DNA of 37,719 nucleotides, taken from contig JALHMO010000063.1 in assembly GCA_022844015.1 (NCBI GenBank), forward strand, positions 1 to 37,719, given 5' to 3'. The stretch's first letter is position 1. Every line of letters starts with the position of its first letter. Made by a program: the position numbers and the translations under genes. Source of the DNA: Reyranella sp. (GTDB taxonomy: Bacteria > Pseudomonadota > Alphaproteobacteria > Reyranellales > Reyranellaceae). The notes below the pieces were generated by a model. It had not been told where the DNA came from and ran no database searches. It saw nothing but the letters and a program-made list of their open reading frames with translations. Of this stretch, positions 1 to 8,453 are shown one piece after another.

Positions 1-118
1 TGAACGAGGTCATCAGCACGACGATCACCGGCGTCACGATGATCAGCACCGCGAGCAGCGCGATGCCGCCGATGACGACGGCGTAGGAGATGTCGGCGAG
101 GCTGCGGTGCCTACCCAT
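1..118 (-). CDS. ABC transporter permease, PotC-like (partial, N-terminus only)
   Basis: This is the first 39 codons of an inner-membrane permease running off the left edge of the window. The reading MGRHRSLADISYAVV, then a hydrophobic stretch (GGIALLAVLIIVTPVIVVLM), is a short basic N-terminus followed by a first membrane helix, as in PotC-type permeases. The ATG at 118 overlaps the 3' end of the upstream permease by 8 bases, so the two are probably translationally coupled. With the preceding permease it would form the membrane channel of a polyamine-type importer. The assignment rests on the helix and on operon position, because the EAA loop lies outside the window. Confidence 0.75.
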   Translation of the reverse strand, partial: MGRHRSLADISYAVVIGGIALLAVLIIVTPVIVVLMTSF

Positions 119-959
119 GCACGTACCCCGTCGAGCGGCGGCCGAGCCAGGACAGGGCCGCAATGACCGAGAGGACCGAGACGACCAGCGACAGCGAGGC
201 GACGGCTGCCTGCGGCCAGTGGAAGACGATCAGCGCCTGCTGCCAGATCACCAGCGGCAGGTAGATCAGGCGGACGCCGCCGATCACGGTTTGCGAGATG
301 AAGGCGGTGGTCGAGCTGGCGAACACCAGCAGGCAGCCGGCGACCAGCCCCGGCATGCTGAGCGGCACGATGACGGTGAACAGCGTTCGCCATCTCGAGG
401 CGCCGAGTGCGGCCGAGGCGTCGCGCAGGTTGGGGTCGAGGCGCGACATCACGCTGATCAGCGGCAGCAGCATCAGCGGCATCTCGATCTGGGTCAGCGA
501 GATCACCAGGCCGAGCTCGGTCTGCAACAGCCGCAGCGGCTCGGAGATGACGCCGAGCGAGAGCAGGAGCTGGTTCACCAAGCCCTCGCGGCCGAGCACG
601 ACGATCCAGGCGAAGGTACGGACCACGACCGACAGCAAGAGCGGCATGACGATGATGAACAGCAGCACGCGCTGCCAGCGCGCCGGCAGGTCGAGATAGA
701 CGAGCGCCAGCGGATAGCCGATCAGCACCGTGGTGCAGACCGTCTTGACGCCGAGCAGCAGCGTGTCGGCGATGACCTTGTAGGTGAAAGGATCGCCGTA
801 GTACTTGGCCCAGCTCGCGACGCCGGGCTGGGTGAGTTTCTCGTCGTCGAAGAAGCTCACGCCGACCAGCAGCATCAGCGGCGCCAGGAAGAGGGCGACG
901 AAGGCAAGCCCGAGCGGCAGCGCGAGCTGCCACTCGGAGAACTTCAGCAGCGGGCGCAT
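111..959 (-). CDS. ABC transporter permease, PotB-like (spermidine/putrescine type)
   Basis: Inner-membrane permease of 282 residues with about six hydrophobic segments. The first is at residues 12-34. Around residues 180-205 lies the EAA-type cytoplasmic loop (DASAALGASRWRTLFTVIVP), which contacts the ATPase. Length and layout fit the binding-protein-dependent transport (BPD_transp_1) family, PotB/PotH branch. It is third in a minus-strand operon after the ATPase and the binding protein. It is separated from the binding-protein gene by 217 bases that hold a large composite palindrome. The substrate is inferred from the operon partners, which look like the polyamine/Fe3+/thiamine cluster of ABC importers; the exact ligand cannot be read from sequence. 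Confidence 0.88.
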   Translation of the reverse strand: MRPLLKFSEWQLALPLGLAFVALFLAPLMLLVGVSFFDDEKLTQPGVASWAKYYGDPFTYKVIADTLLLGVKTVCTTVLIGYPLALVYLDLPARWQRVLLFIIVMPLLLSVVVRTFAWIVVLGREGLVNQLLLSLGVISEPLRLLQTELGLVISLTQIEMPLMLLPLISVMSRLDPNLRDASAALGASRWRTLFTVIVPLSMPGLVAGCLLVFASSTTAFISQTVIGGVRLIYLPLVIWQQALIVFHWPQAAVASLSLVVSVLSVIAALSWLGRRSTGYVHG

Positions 960-973
960 CTCAGCTGTTCCTC

Positions 974-1166
974 ACCAGCTCCGCTGGGGAGGTGTCGGCG
1001 TCTTCGTCGACGGAGGGGTCAAGAATCATCGCAGGGAGCGCGCCACTCCGTGGCGCTCATGGATCGTGTGATCAACAAAAAGAGCGCCACTGGAGTGGCG
1101 CGCTCCCGGCCCATGACCCCTCCGTCCGCGATTACGCGGACACCTCCCCAGCGAAGCCGGGGAGGA
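974..1166. repeat. Composite palindromic repeat, paired copies in head-to-head orientation
   Basis: Two copies of the window's main repeat face each other. The outer halves are 974-1020 and 1115-1166, each with a GCTGGGGAG-type arm and a six-base stem (995-1010 and 1125-1140). The inner halves, 1034-1058 and 1082-1107, carry the GCGCCACT/AGTGGCGC hairpin in opposite orientations. The whole could fold into one nested stem about 190 bases long or into several hairpins. It fills the gap between the binding-protein and permease genes of one operon. Confidence 0.85.
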
Positions 1167-1176
1167 GGGTCCGAAC

Positions 1177-2211
1177 TCACTTGGCCATTTCCTTGTTGAA
1201 CTTCTCGATCCAGCTGGCGCGCAGCGGATTGATCTTGGCCCAGTCGTGCTGCACGTAGCCCGTCATCTCGTCGAGGCTCTTCATCGGCAGGTCGGGCGGC
1301 AGCACGGCATCCTTGTTGATGGGCAGGAAATTGTAGGGCGGCTTGGTCAACGCTTCCTGGATCTCCTTGCTGACGACCAGGTCGAGGTACTTGTAGGCGT
1401 TGGCCAGCTCGGCGGTGCCCTTGGCGATATGCATTGTGGTGAAGAAGGCGATCGCGCCGCTCTCCGGCTTGACGAAGGCGATGTCGATGCCCTTGCCCCT
1501 GAGCGTCGCGACGGTCTGGGTGTTGGTGTACATGACGTCGCACTGGCCCTGCTGGAACAGGCCCGGCATGGCGGCCGGCAGGCCGACGGCGGCGACCTTG
1601 GGGAGCACCTTCTTGAGCTCGGCCAGCGCCGGCTCGACGTTGGTCAGCGAGCCCCCGAACTGCTTGGACAGCTCGATCAGCGAGGAGGTGCCGAAGGTGG
1701 TCTGGAAGCCGGTCAGGCCGAGCCGCGACACCCACGGCTCGACCAGCAGGTCCTTCCAGCCCTTGGGCGCCGGCACCTTCTTCGGGTTGTAGGCGATGCC
1801 GACCACCTGGGCGCCGACGCAGACGCCGGCGTCGTCGACCAGCGACGGTGGGATCTTGCCGAGGTTGGTGAGCTTCTTGCCGTCGAACTTCTCGAACAGG
1901 CCGCCTTCGAGAGCGACGATGCGCGGGCCCGGGTCGAGCACGAAGACGTCGAAAGGTGGCGCGCCGCGGGCCGCCTTGGCCTTGCCGACCTGGTCCATGG
2001 CGAAGAGCGGCGCCAGCTCGAGGTCGATGTCGTCCTTCTTCTTGAGCGCCGGCATGACGACGGTGCGGTAGGCGTCCTCCCAGGTGCCCGGGTAGGTCGT
2101 CGCGATCAGGCTGCCCTTGGCGAAGGCGACCCGGGGCAGCAGGGAGGCCCCGCCGAGAGCGGCGGTGCCGGCGAGCAGGCTTCTGCGCGTGGGGCTTCTG
2201 AGACTGGTCAT
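1177..2211 (-). CDS. ABC transporter periplasmic binding protein, PotD/spermidine-putrescine-like
   Basis: Secreted solute-binding protein of 344 residues. The chosen ATG at 2211 gives MTSLRSPTRRSLLAGTAALGG, a twin-arginine-like signal ending near residue 31 (VAFA-KG). A longer reading from 2265 would put the signal too far inside and lacks a ribosome site, whereas GAGGAG lies about 9 bases before 2211. The mature part starts with LIATTYPGTWEDAYR, typical of the extracellular solute-binding families that include PotD, with a conserved AYNPKK segment in the middle and WIEKFNKEMAK at the end. It lies 19 bases after the ATPase gene. It probably delivers a small cation or polyamine to the downstream permeases; the ligand is not provable from sequence. 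Confidence 0.87.
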   Translation of the reverse strand: MTSLRSPTRRSLLAGTAALGGASLLPRVAFAKGSLIATTYPGTWEDAYRTVVMPALKKKDDIDLELAPLFAMDQVGKAKAARGAPPFDVFVLDPGPRIVALEGGLFEKFDGKKLTNLGKIPPSLVDDAGVCVGAQVVGIAYNPKKVPAPKGWKDLLVEPWVSRLGLTGFQTTFGTSSLIELSKQFGGSLTNVEPALAELKKVLPKVAAVGLPAAMPGLFQQGQCDVMYTNTQTVATLRGKGIDIAFVKPESGAIAFFTTMHIAKGTAELANAYKYLDLVVSKEIQEALTKPPYNFLPINKDAVLPPDLPMKSLDEMTGYVQHDWAKINPLRASWIEKFNKEMAK

Positions 2212-2230
2212 GAGGCTTACTCCTCGAGGA

Positions 2231-3346
2231 TCAGGTGGGACGCGGGAACAGGGACGGGCGGGCATCGGGGGCGAGCGCGCAATAGCTCCGCCCGGTGGGC
2301 GGCGGGACGGGGCGGCGCGGCTCGACGATCTTGAGGAACACGCCGTCGCTCGTACGGGCCTCGTGCACGAGCTGGGAGCCGAGCGGCAGGCTGAGGCCGG
2401 GCTCGATGGGCCAGCGCTGCGGCCCGCCCTCGGCCGACAGCGTCAGTTGCTCGGGTCGAACGGACAGCAGCACGGGAGCGCCGCTGGCGAGGCCTGCGGG
2501 CGCTGCGACCTGCAGGGTGGCGCCGGCGTCGAGGGTCACCGTGGCATGGCCGTCGGCGAGCGCGGCGATGTGGCCGCCGAGCAGGTTGGTGGTTCCGATG
2601 AAGCCGTTGACGAACAGGGTGTTCGGCCGGTCGTAGATCGTGAGCGGCGTGTCGAACTGCTCGACCCGGCCCTGGTTCATGACGGCGATCCGGTCGGCGA
2701 CGCTCATCGCCTCGTCCTGGTCGTGAGTCACCAGTATGGTGGTGAGGCCGAGCACGCGCTGCAGGCGCTTGACCTCGATCTGCATGTCGAGGCGCAGGTT
2801 GCGGTCGAGGGCGGCGAACGGCTCGTCGAGCAGCAGGATCGACGGCTCGACGGCGAGCGCGCGGGCGAGTGCCACGCGTTGCTGCTGGCCGCCCGAGAGC
2901 TGGCGCGGCAGGCGCTCGCGAAAGCCCTCGAGCTGGACGATGCCGAGGAAGCGGGCGACGCGGGCCTCGATGTCGGCGCTCTTCATGCCGCGGGCGCGCA
3001 GGCCGTAGGCGACGTTCTCCGCCACCGTCATGTGCGGGAACAGCGCGTAGTTCTGGAAGACGATGCCGACGTTGCGGCGATTGGCGGGCAGATGATCGAT
3101 CGGTGCGCCGTCGACACGAACGCGGCCGGCGGCCTGGCGCACGAAGCCGGCGACGACGCGGAGCAAGGTGGTCTTGCCGCAACCCGAGGGGCCCAGCAGG
3201 GCGACGACCTCTCCCGGCTCGATGGACAGGCTCACGCCGTCCACGGCCAGGGCCAGGCCGTAGCGAACCGTTACGTCCTCGACGTCGAGCGTGCGCCCGG
3301 CGGGCCGCGCCGTCGCTACCGTCGAGCTCTGCCGTTGCTGTTGCAC
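2231..3346 (-). CDS. ABC transporter ATP-binding protein, PotA-like
   Basis: Cytoplasmic ATPase of an importer, 371 residues. It has Walker A GPSGCGKT (52-59), Q-loop FQNYALFPH (98-106), signature LSGGQQQRVALARAL (150-164), Walker B LLLDEP (171-176), H-loop His208 (THD), and a C-terminal TOBE-like regulatory domain from about residue 240. I chose the GTG at 3346 because GGGAGGAG lies 8 bases upstream. The in-frame ATG at 3397 has no such site and adds 17 residues without similarity. It is the first gene of the minus-strand operon with the binding protein and two permeases. The family drives import of polyamines, iron or related ligands by ATP hydrolysis. Confidence 0.92.
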   Translation of the reverse strand: MQQQRQSSTVATARPAGRTLDVEDVTVRYGLALAVDGVSLSIEPGEVVALLGPSGCGKTTLLRVVAGFVRQAAGRVRVDGAPIDHLPANRRNVGIVFQNYALFPHMTVAENVAYGLRARGMKSADIEARVARFLGIVQLEGFRERLPRQLSGGQQQRVALARALAVEPSILLLDEPFAALDRNLRLDMQIEVKRLQRVLGLTTILVTHDQDEAMSVADRIAVMNQGRVEQFDTPLTIYDRPNTLFVNGFIGTTNLLGGHIAALADGHATVTLDAGATLQVAAPAGLASGAPVLLSVRPEQLTLSAEGGPQRWPIEPGLSLPLGSQLVHEARTSDGVFLKIVEPRRPVPPPTGRSYCALAPDARPSLFPRPT

Positions 3347-3681
3347 GCCCCTGTCTCCTCCCTGCGAAGGAGGCAAGGCGCATGCCAAGCCTGTCAAGTC
3401 AGCGTTACGTCAGGGCACGCATGCGGAAGACGAAACGAAACGTCATCCGGCGCGAGCGTGCCGCTCCTGTGGCACCCTCATAGGTGCAAAAATTTTCGGT
3501 TCTCCTCCCCAGCTTCGCTTAGCTTCGCTGGAAAGGTGTCCGCGCCTGGTCTCGGGCCCATGACCCCTCCGTCGCCGTATGACGGTGACACCTCCCCAGA
3601 CTCGCTCCAGCGAAGCTGAGGAGGAGGAACGAAAAGCGGGCGCCTATGAGTGGCGCGCTTCGGCGATGATCCCGGTAATCT
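3347..3681. other. Intergenic region between gap and the polyamine-type ABC operon
   Basis: No gene is seen in these 335 bases. The stretch 3452-3657 is mostly repeat sequence. The ABC operon promoter must lie here on the minus strand, but I could not fix a convincing -35/-10 pair. Confidence 0.6.
3452..3657. repeat. Composite palindromic repeat, partly degenerate copies
   Basis: Contains a degraded copy of the third hairpin (3452-3480, GAGCGTGCCGCTCCTGTGGC). A CTCCCCAGC-TTCGC arm with an internal duplication starts at 3505. A reversed copy has its 6-base stem at 3572-3588 (loop TATGA, one G-T pair on the plus strand), and a closing CTGAGGAGGAG arm lies near 3620. It lies downstream of gap on the minus strand, so it may also end gap transcription. 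Confidence 0.75.
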
Positions 3682-4689
3682 TCAGCCCAGCTTGCCCATC
3701 GCCACGGCGGTGTCGGCCATGCGGTTGGAGAAGCCCCATTCGTTGTCGTACCAGCTCATGACGCGGACCAGCGTGCCGTCCATCACCTTTGTCTGGTCCA
3801 TGTGAAAGGTCGACGAGTGGGCATCGTGATTGAAGTCGATCGAAACGTTGGGCTGATCGGTCCAGCCGAGGATGCCCTTGAGCTGGTTGGCGGCGGCGAG
3901 CTTGACCGCCTTGTTGATCTCGTCCTTGTCGGTCTTGCGCTTGGCGACGAACTTGAAATCGATCATCGAGACGTTCGGCGTCGGCACGCGGATCGCCACG
4001 CCGTCGAGCTTGCCGTTGAGCTCGGGCAGCACCAGGCCGACGGCCTTCGCGGCACCGGTCGAGGTCGGGATCATCGAAAGCGCCGCGGCGCGGCCGCGGT
4101 AGAGATCCTTGTGCATGGTGTCGAGCGTCGGCTGGTCGCCGGTGTAGGCGTGGATCGTCGTCATGAAGCCATGCTCGATGCCGACCGCGTCGTTCAGCAC
4201 CTTGGCGACCGGCGCCAGGCAGTTGGTCGTGCACGAGGCGTTGGAGACGACGACGTGCTCCTTGGTGAGCTTGTCGTGGTTGACGCCGTAGACCACCGTC
4301 AGGTCGGCATTGTCGGCCGGCGCCGAGACCAGCACGCGCCTGGCGCCCGCCGCGAGATGGGCCGAGGCAGCCTTCTTCGAGGTGAAGAAGCCGGTGCACT
4401 CCAGCGCCAGCTCGACGCCCAGCTCCTTGTGCGGCAGCTTGCTGGGATCGCGCTCGGCCGTGACCTTCATCTTGCCCCGGCCGACATCGATCGTGTCGCC
4501 GTCGACCTTGACCTCGCCGTTGAAGCGGCCGTGCACGCTGTCGAAGCGGAACAGGTGGGCGTTGGTCTCGACCGGGCCGAGATCGTTGATCGCCACCACC
4601 TCGATATCCTTGCGGCCAGACTCGATGATCGCGCGCATGACGTTGCGGCCGATCCGTCCGAAGCCGTTGATTGCAACCCGAACTGCCAT
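3682..4689 (-). CDS. gap: Glyceraldehyde-3-phosphate dehydrogenase, type I
   Basis: Cytoplasmic enzyme that oxidises glyceraldehyde-3-phosphate to 1,3-bisphosphoglycerate with NAD(P)+ in glycolysis, or runs in reverse in gluconeogenesis. It has 335 residues, the normal length. The N-terminus [10 protein letters not shown] (7-16) is the dinucleotide-binding glycine motif. Cys153 in SNASCTTNC is the catalytic residue. The tail has [13 protein letters not shown]. Asp36 in AINDL at the end of the second strand suggests NAD+ rather than NADP+ preference (inference). The start ATG at 4689 has GGAGGAG 5 bases upstream. The gene follows tkt by 11 bases, so the two are co-transcribed. An open frame continues upstream through this start but only by reading tkt out of frame. 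Confidence 0.97.
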   Translation of the reverse strand: MAVRVAINGFGRIGRNVMRAIIESGRKDIEVVAINDLGPVETNAHLFRFDSVHGRFNGEVKVDGDTIDVGRGKMKVTAERDPSKLPHKELGVELALECTGFFTSKKAASAHLAAGARRVLVSAPADNADLTVVYGVNHDKLTKEHVVVSNASCTTNCLAPVAKVLNDAVGIEHGFMTTIHAYTGDQPTLDTMHKDLYRGRAAALSMIPTSTGAAKAVGLVLPELNGKLDGVAIRVPTPNVSMIDFKFVAKRKTDKDEINKAVKLAAANQLKGILGWTDQPNVSIDFNHDAHSSTFHMDQTKVMDGTLVRVMSWYDNEWGFSNRMADTAVAMGKLG

Positions 4690-4700
4690 GTTCTCCTCCG

Positions 4701-6689
4701 TTACCGGTTGTTGAGCCGGCGCGCCGCATCGGCGATCGCCTCGGCCGTGATGCCGAAATGCTTGTAGAGATCGGCCGCCTTGCCCGACGCGCCGAAGCCG
4801 TTCATGCCGACGAAAGCGCCGCGCGTGCCGAGCCAGCGCTCCCAGCCGAAACCCACGGCCGCCTCGCAGGCGACCCGCACCGTGCCGTCGGCGCCGAGCA
4901 CCTCCCGGCGATAGGGAGCGTCTTGGGCCGCGAACAGTTCCCACGACGGCATCGAGACCACCGCGGCGGCAAGCCCGTCGTTCGCCAGCAGGTCGCGCGC
5001 CTTCAATGCAAGCTGCACTTCCGAGCCCGAGGCGATCAGCCTGATCGGTGCCGAGGCCTCGCCCGCCAGGAGGTAGGCGCCCTTGGCGCAGCGATTGTCC
5101 CCGGCGTCGCGCACGGTCGGCAGGTTCTGGCGGGTGAGCGCGATCACGGTCGGCGTCTTGTGCGATTCGAGCGCGATCTGCCAGCATTCCGCCGTCTCGA
5201 TCGTGTCGGCCGGGCGCATCACCTGGAGGTTGGGGATGGTGCGCAGCGCCGCCAGATGCTCGACCGGCTGATGGGTCGGACCGTCTTCGCCGAGGCCAAT
5301 CGAATCGTGGGTCATCACATAGATGACACGCAGGCCCATCAGGGCGGCGAGACGGATCGACGGCCGGCAGTAGTCGGTGAAGACCAGGAACGTGCCGCCG
5401 TACGGGATCACTCCGCCGTGCAGCGCCATGCCGTTCATCGCCGCTGCCATGGCATGCTCGCGGATGCCGTAATAGACGTAACGGCCGCCCGGATCGGCGG
5501 CGGTCTGCGCCTTCAAGGTCGCCGTCTTGGTGTTGTTCGATCCGGTGAGGTCGGCCGAGCCGCCGACCATGTCGGGCAGCAACGGATTCAGGATCTCGAG
5601 CACTTCCTGGCTCGACTTGCGCGTCGCCCACGATGGCTTGTCGGTCGCCATCCTGGCCTTGAAGCTGCCAATGGCCTCGCCGACGGTCGGCGGAATGTCG
5701 CCCTTCTGCCGGCGATCGAACTCGGCGCGATCGCCGTCGGCCATTGCCGCGTGGCGCCGCGTCCACTTGCGATGAGCCGACTTGCCGCGTGCGCCGACCT
5801 TGCGCCAGGCGGTCAGGATCGGCTCGGGAATCTCGAACGCCTGATGCGGCCAGCCGAGCTTCTCGCGTGCACCCGCGACCTCATCCTTGCCGAGCGGCGA
5901 GCCGTGCGTGGCGGCGGTCCCGGCCTTGGTCGGCGCGCCGTAGCCGATCACCGTCTTGCAGGCGATCATCGACGGCTTATCGGTGACGGCGCGGGCGCGG
6001 CGGATGGCGCGGGTGACGGCCTCGGCGTCGTGACCGTCGACCGCCTGGACGTGCCAGCCGGCGGCGGCGAAGCGCTTCTTGTGATCGTCCGAGGTGCTGA
6101 GCGAGGTGGCACCATCGATCGAGATGCCGTTGTCGTCGAACAGCACGATCAGGCGACCGAGACCGAGATGGCCGGCCAAGGTGACAGCCTCCTGGCCGAC
6201 TCCTTCCATCAGGCAGCCATCACCCGCGATGACGTAAGTAAAGTGATCGACGAGGTCGCGGCCGAAGCGCTCGGCGAGCAGGCGCTCGGCCAGCGCAAAG
6301 CCGACCGAATTGCCGAGTCCCTGGCCGAGCGGGCCGGTGGTCGTCTCGATGCCGCTGGCGTGCCCGTGCTCGGGATGGCCGGCAGTGCGACTGCCGACCT
6401 GGCGGAAATGCTTCAACTCGTCGAGCGTCATGTCGGCATAGCCGGTGAGATGCAGCAGCGCATAGAGCAGCATCGAGCCATGACCGGCCGACAGGACGAA
6501 GCGATCGCGATCCGGCCAGTGCGGATCGGCCGCATCGAACTTCATGAACCTGGTGAACAGCACGGTGGCCACTTCGGCCATGCCCATGGGCATGCCGGGA
6601 TGGCCGGAGTCCGCCTGTTGCACGGCATCCATGGCCAGCGCGCGGATGGCGTTGGCCATGTCGCGGCGTTCGACTGCTTGTTCGGTCAT
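4701..6689 (-). CDS. tkt: Transketolase
   Basis: Thiamine-diphosphate enzyme that moves two-carbon units between ketose and aldose phosphates in the pentose phosphate pathway (or the Calvin cycle). Its 662 residues are the usual full length. Visible motifs are [10 protein letters not shown] (27-36), the TPP/metal motif GDGCLMEG (156-163), [11 protein letters not shown] (120-130), and the pyrimidine-domain segment [20 protein letters not shown] near residue 410, which holds the catalytic Glu. It is the first gene of the pair tkt-gap on the minus strand, which links pentose phosphate flux with lower glycolysis. No other Calvin cycle gene is in the window, so a role in CO2 fixation cannot be inferred. 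Confidence 0.97.
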   Translation of the reverse strand: MTEQAVERRDMANAIRALAMDAVQQADSGHPGMPMGMAEVATVLFTRFMKFDAADPHWPDRDRFVLSAGHGSMLLYALLHLTGYADMTLDELKHFRQVGSRTAGHPEHGHASGIETTTGPLGQGLGNSVGFALAERLLAERFGRDLVDHFTYVIAGDGCLMEGVGQEAVTLAGHLGLGRLIVLFDDNGISIDGATSLSTSDDHKKRFAAAGWHVQAVDGHDAEAVTRAIRRARAVTDKPSMIACKTVIGYGAPTKAGTAATHGSPLGKDEVAGAREKLGWPHQAFEIPEPILTAWRKVGARGKSAHRKWTRRHAAMADGDRAEFDRRQKGDIPPTVGEAIGSFKARMATDKPSWATRKSSQEVLEILNPLLPDMVGGSADLTGSNNTKTATLKAQTAADPGGRYVYYGIREHAMAAAMNGMALHGGVIPYGGTFLVFTDYCRPSIRLAALMGLRVIYVMTHDSIGLGEDGPTHQPVEHLAALRTIPNLQVMRPADTIETAECWQIALESHKTPTVIALTRQNLPTVRDAGDNRCAKGAYLLAGEASAPIRLIASGSEVQLALKARDLLANDGLAAAVVSMPSWELFAAQDAPYRREVLGADGTVRVACEAAVGFGWERWLGTRGAFVGMNGFGASGKAADLYKHFGITAEAIADAARRLNNR

Positions 6690-6727
6690 TTCACCCGGGT
6701 GGCGTAGGGGTTTTCGAAGCGGCGCGC

Positions 6728-6756
6728 AACATGCCGACCACCCTCCCGAGCGTCAA
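6728..6756 (-). promoter_or_regulatory. Possible sigma-70-type promoter for tkt-gap
   Basis: On the minus strand TTGACG (6756-6751) and CATGTT (6733-6728) are separated by 17 bases, 38 bases before the tkt start. The -35 box is strong for alphaproteobacteria and the -10 box is weak. This is a sequence match only. Confidence 0.3.
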
Positions 6757-6812
6757 TCCGCAAAAGGACATGGCTGCGCCAAGCCCCTGTTCTATTTGTG
6801 CGATTGAGGAGT

Positions 6813-7283
6813 TTACGGCTGGCGCAGCAGGGGCACTTCCGCGCGGCGACGCTGCTCGTAGATGATCGACGTCTCGATCCGCGTCACGCCCGGCCGGTTG
6901 GTGAAATGGTCGAGCGCCAGATCCTTCAGGTGCTGGGTGTCGCGCGCCACGACGTGGACCACGAGGTCGTGGCGGCCGGTGATGAGAAAGGCCGAGCGCA
7001 CCTCCGGGATGGTTTCGACGTCGGTCATGAAGGTATCGACCGTCGCGCGCTCATGCTTGGCCAGCTCGATGAACAGCAAGGCCTCGATGCCGACGCCCAT
7101 CTGCCTGGCCTCGACCACGGCATGGGAGCCGATCAGGACGCCCGCGCTCCACAGGCGCTTCACCCGCTCGTGGCAGCTCGACGGCGCCAACCCGACGCGG
7201 GCCGCGAGTTCCTTGTTCGGAATCCGAGAATCGTTCTGCAAAATGGCGACAATGGCGAAATCAATTCGGTCAAAGGGTGACAT
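6813..7283 (-). CDS. Lrp/AsnC family transcriptional regulator
   Basis: DNA-binding regulator of 156 residues, the standard length for the family. The N-terminal helix-turn-helix covers about residues 5-50 (DSRIPNKELAARVGLAPSSCHERVKRL). The C-terminal RAM/AsnC ligand-binding domain covers about 65-145 and contains VRSAFLITGRHDLVVHVVARD, the glycine-bearing turn that binds amino acids in relatives. Members form octamers and often control a divergent neighbour. Here that neighbour is the phytanoyl-CoA dioxygenase-like gene across an 85-base gap that contains a dyad at 7296-7312. The effector is unknown. It lies 123 bases upstream of tkt on the same strand and could read into it, but a separate promoter for tkt is plausible. 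Confidence 0.93.
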   Translation of the reverse strand: MSPFDRIDFAIVAILQNDSRIPNKELAARVGLAPSSCHERVKRLWSAGVLIGSHAVVEARQMGVGIEALLFIELAKHERATVDTFMTDVETIPEVRSAFLITGRHDLVVHVVARDTQHLKDLALDHFTNRPGVTRIETSIIYEQRRRAEVPLLRQP

Positions 7284-7295
7284 CGCCGCAGGATG

Positions 7296-7312
7296 ACCGA
7301 AATCTGTTCGGT
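7296..7312. promoter_or_regulatory. Candidate operator dyad between the Lrp-type regulator and the dioxygenase gene
   Basis: ACCGA (7296-7300) and TCGGT (7308-7312) form a 17-base dyad with 7 bases between the arms. It is 13 bases before the regulator start and about 57 bases before the divergent gene. Size and position suit Lrp/AsnC autoregulation. No binding evidence exists. Confidence 0.35.
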
Positions 7313-7368
7313 TGCAAAGAACGGGTCAAGTCATAGTCTGCTGCGAAAGGCAACAGACGAGGAACAGC

Positions 7369-8262
7369 ATGAGCTTCGACCTGCCGAGGCTCGCCAACCT
7401 GCAGCCTGCCGACATCGAGCGCTTCCAGCATGATGGTTTTCTCGTGGTCGAGAAGGTCCTGTCGCCTGACCGTGTCGAGGCGTTGCGCGCGACCTTTACC
7501 CGGCTGTTTGCCGGCAAGTTCGACACCGGCATCTACCCCGACGAATGGTACTGGCGGGAGGGCATGAGCCTGCCCGACGTCACGCGTCACATGGCGAATG
7601 CCTGGAAGGCCGATCTGACGGTTGCCAGGCTGGCGCTGTCGGCCGATGTCGGGCGCGCCGCGACGACGTTGACCGGCTGGTCGGGCGCGCGCCTCGGCCA
7701 GGACACGATCTGGTGGAAGGCGCCCAAGACCAAAGCCGTGACGCTGCACCAGGACACCTCGTTCCTGGACTATCTCGACCCGCCGCAGACAATCACCTGC
7801 TGGGTGACTCTGGACGACACCCATCGCGACGTCGGCACGCTCGAATACGTCGCCGGCTCGCACCGCTGGCCGCTGACCCCGATTCCCGAGGGCTTCCATG
7901 CTCCCGACGACTATCGCGCCCTGATGAAGAACGCCGCGCGGCTGGCCGGCGTGCTGGACCCGCAGCCGTCCTTCATCGAGATTCCGGCGGGTTCCTGCGT
8001 CCTGCACGCCGGCGAGATCTGGCACGGCTCGGCGCCGAACAACGCGGCCGATCGCATGCGCCGCTCGATCGGCATCCACCTGACGCCGGCCGACGTGCGA
8101 TTCTCCGATCGGCCGGGCGGTTACATATGTCGGCGCTACCAGCGGACGGATGATCCGAGCCTCGACGAGAGCTACTTTCCCATCCTGTGGACAAACGACG
8201 GCCATCGCACGCCGTGGATCGAGGGTTATTGCAAGACCGGCAAGCGCAGCGCACGCCGCTGA
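7369..8262 (+). CDS. Phytanoyl-CoA dioxygenase (PhyH) family protein
   Basis: Predicted Fe(II)/2-oxoglutarate-dependent oxygenase of 297 residues. The iron triad is visible: His127-x-Asp129 in TLHQDTSF and His219 in EIWHGSAP. Arg231 or Arg232 (RMRRSIGIH) is placed to bind 2-oxoglutarate. The start at ATG 7369 (MSFDLPRLANLQPADIERF) is preferred over 7312 because GAGGAA lies 5 bases upstream and the family homology begins here (residues 14-30, DIERFQHDGFLVVEKV). The substrate cannot be read: PhyH relatives hydroxylate acyl-CoAs, ectoine, mitomycin and others. It is divergent from an Lrp-type regulator, which probably controls it. A repeat-containing 3' region with a T-run at 8428-8433 follows. 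Confidence 0.9.
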   Translation: MSFDLPRLANLQPADIERFQHDGFLVVEKVLSPDRVEALRATFTRLFAGKFDTGIYPDEWYWREGMSLPDVTRHMANAWKADLTVARLALSADVGRAATTLTGWSGARLGQDTIWWKAPKTKAVTLHQDTSFLDYLDPPQTITCWVTLDDTHRDVGTLEYVAGSHRWPLTPIPEGFHAPDDYRALMKNAARLAGVLDPQPSFIEIPAGSCVLHAGEIWHGSAPNNAADRMRRSIGIHLTPADVRFSDRPGGYICRRYQRTDDPSLDESYFPILWTNDGHRTPWIEGYCKTGKRSARR

Positions 8263-8289
8263 GACAGGGCTGTCGAGTATGTCGTTTCC

Positions 8290-8433
8290 TCCGTCATCCC
8301 GAGCGGAGCCGAGCGCAGCGAGGCGTAGTCGAGGGATCTGTCGTCGGAAAATAAAAGGTCCCTCGACTGCGCTGCCAATGGCGCTGTAACCAGCACCCAA
8401 TCGGGCGGCTCCGCTCGGGATGACGGATTTTTT
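8290..8433. repeat. Long inverted repeat of the GTCATCCCGAGCGG type, possible terminator
   Basis: The arms 8290-8310 and 8407-8427 are perfectly complementary over 21 bases (TCCGTCATCCCGAGC... and its reverse complement). A nested pair GTCGAGGGATC/GGTCCCTCGAC lies inside. Six T residues follow the right arm, so it could stop transcription after the dioxygenase gene. A related, shorter copy is at 35148-35207. Confidence 0.8.
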
Positions 8434-8453
8434 GGCACTGACAGGAGTGGATG

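Noticed and set aside
2117..3619. A 500-codon plus-strand frame opposite the PotA-like gene
   Set aside because: The minus strand has full ABC ATPase motifs, while the plus frame is low-complexity.
3682..5766. A 694-codon minus-strand open frame spanning gap and part of tkt
   Set aside because: The gap part is real, but upstream of 4689 the frame reads tkt out of phase and gives Arg/Ala/Gly-rich nonsense. It is not a fusion.
4671..6707. A 678-codon plus-strand frame opposite tkt
   Set aside because: It is an antisense shadow of tkt in GC-rich DNA, with no ribosome site and a His/Arg/Gly-rich composition.
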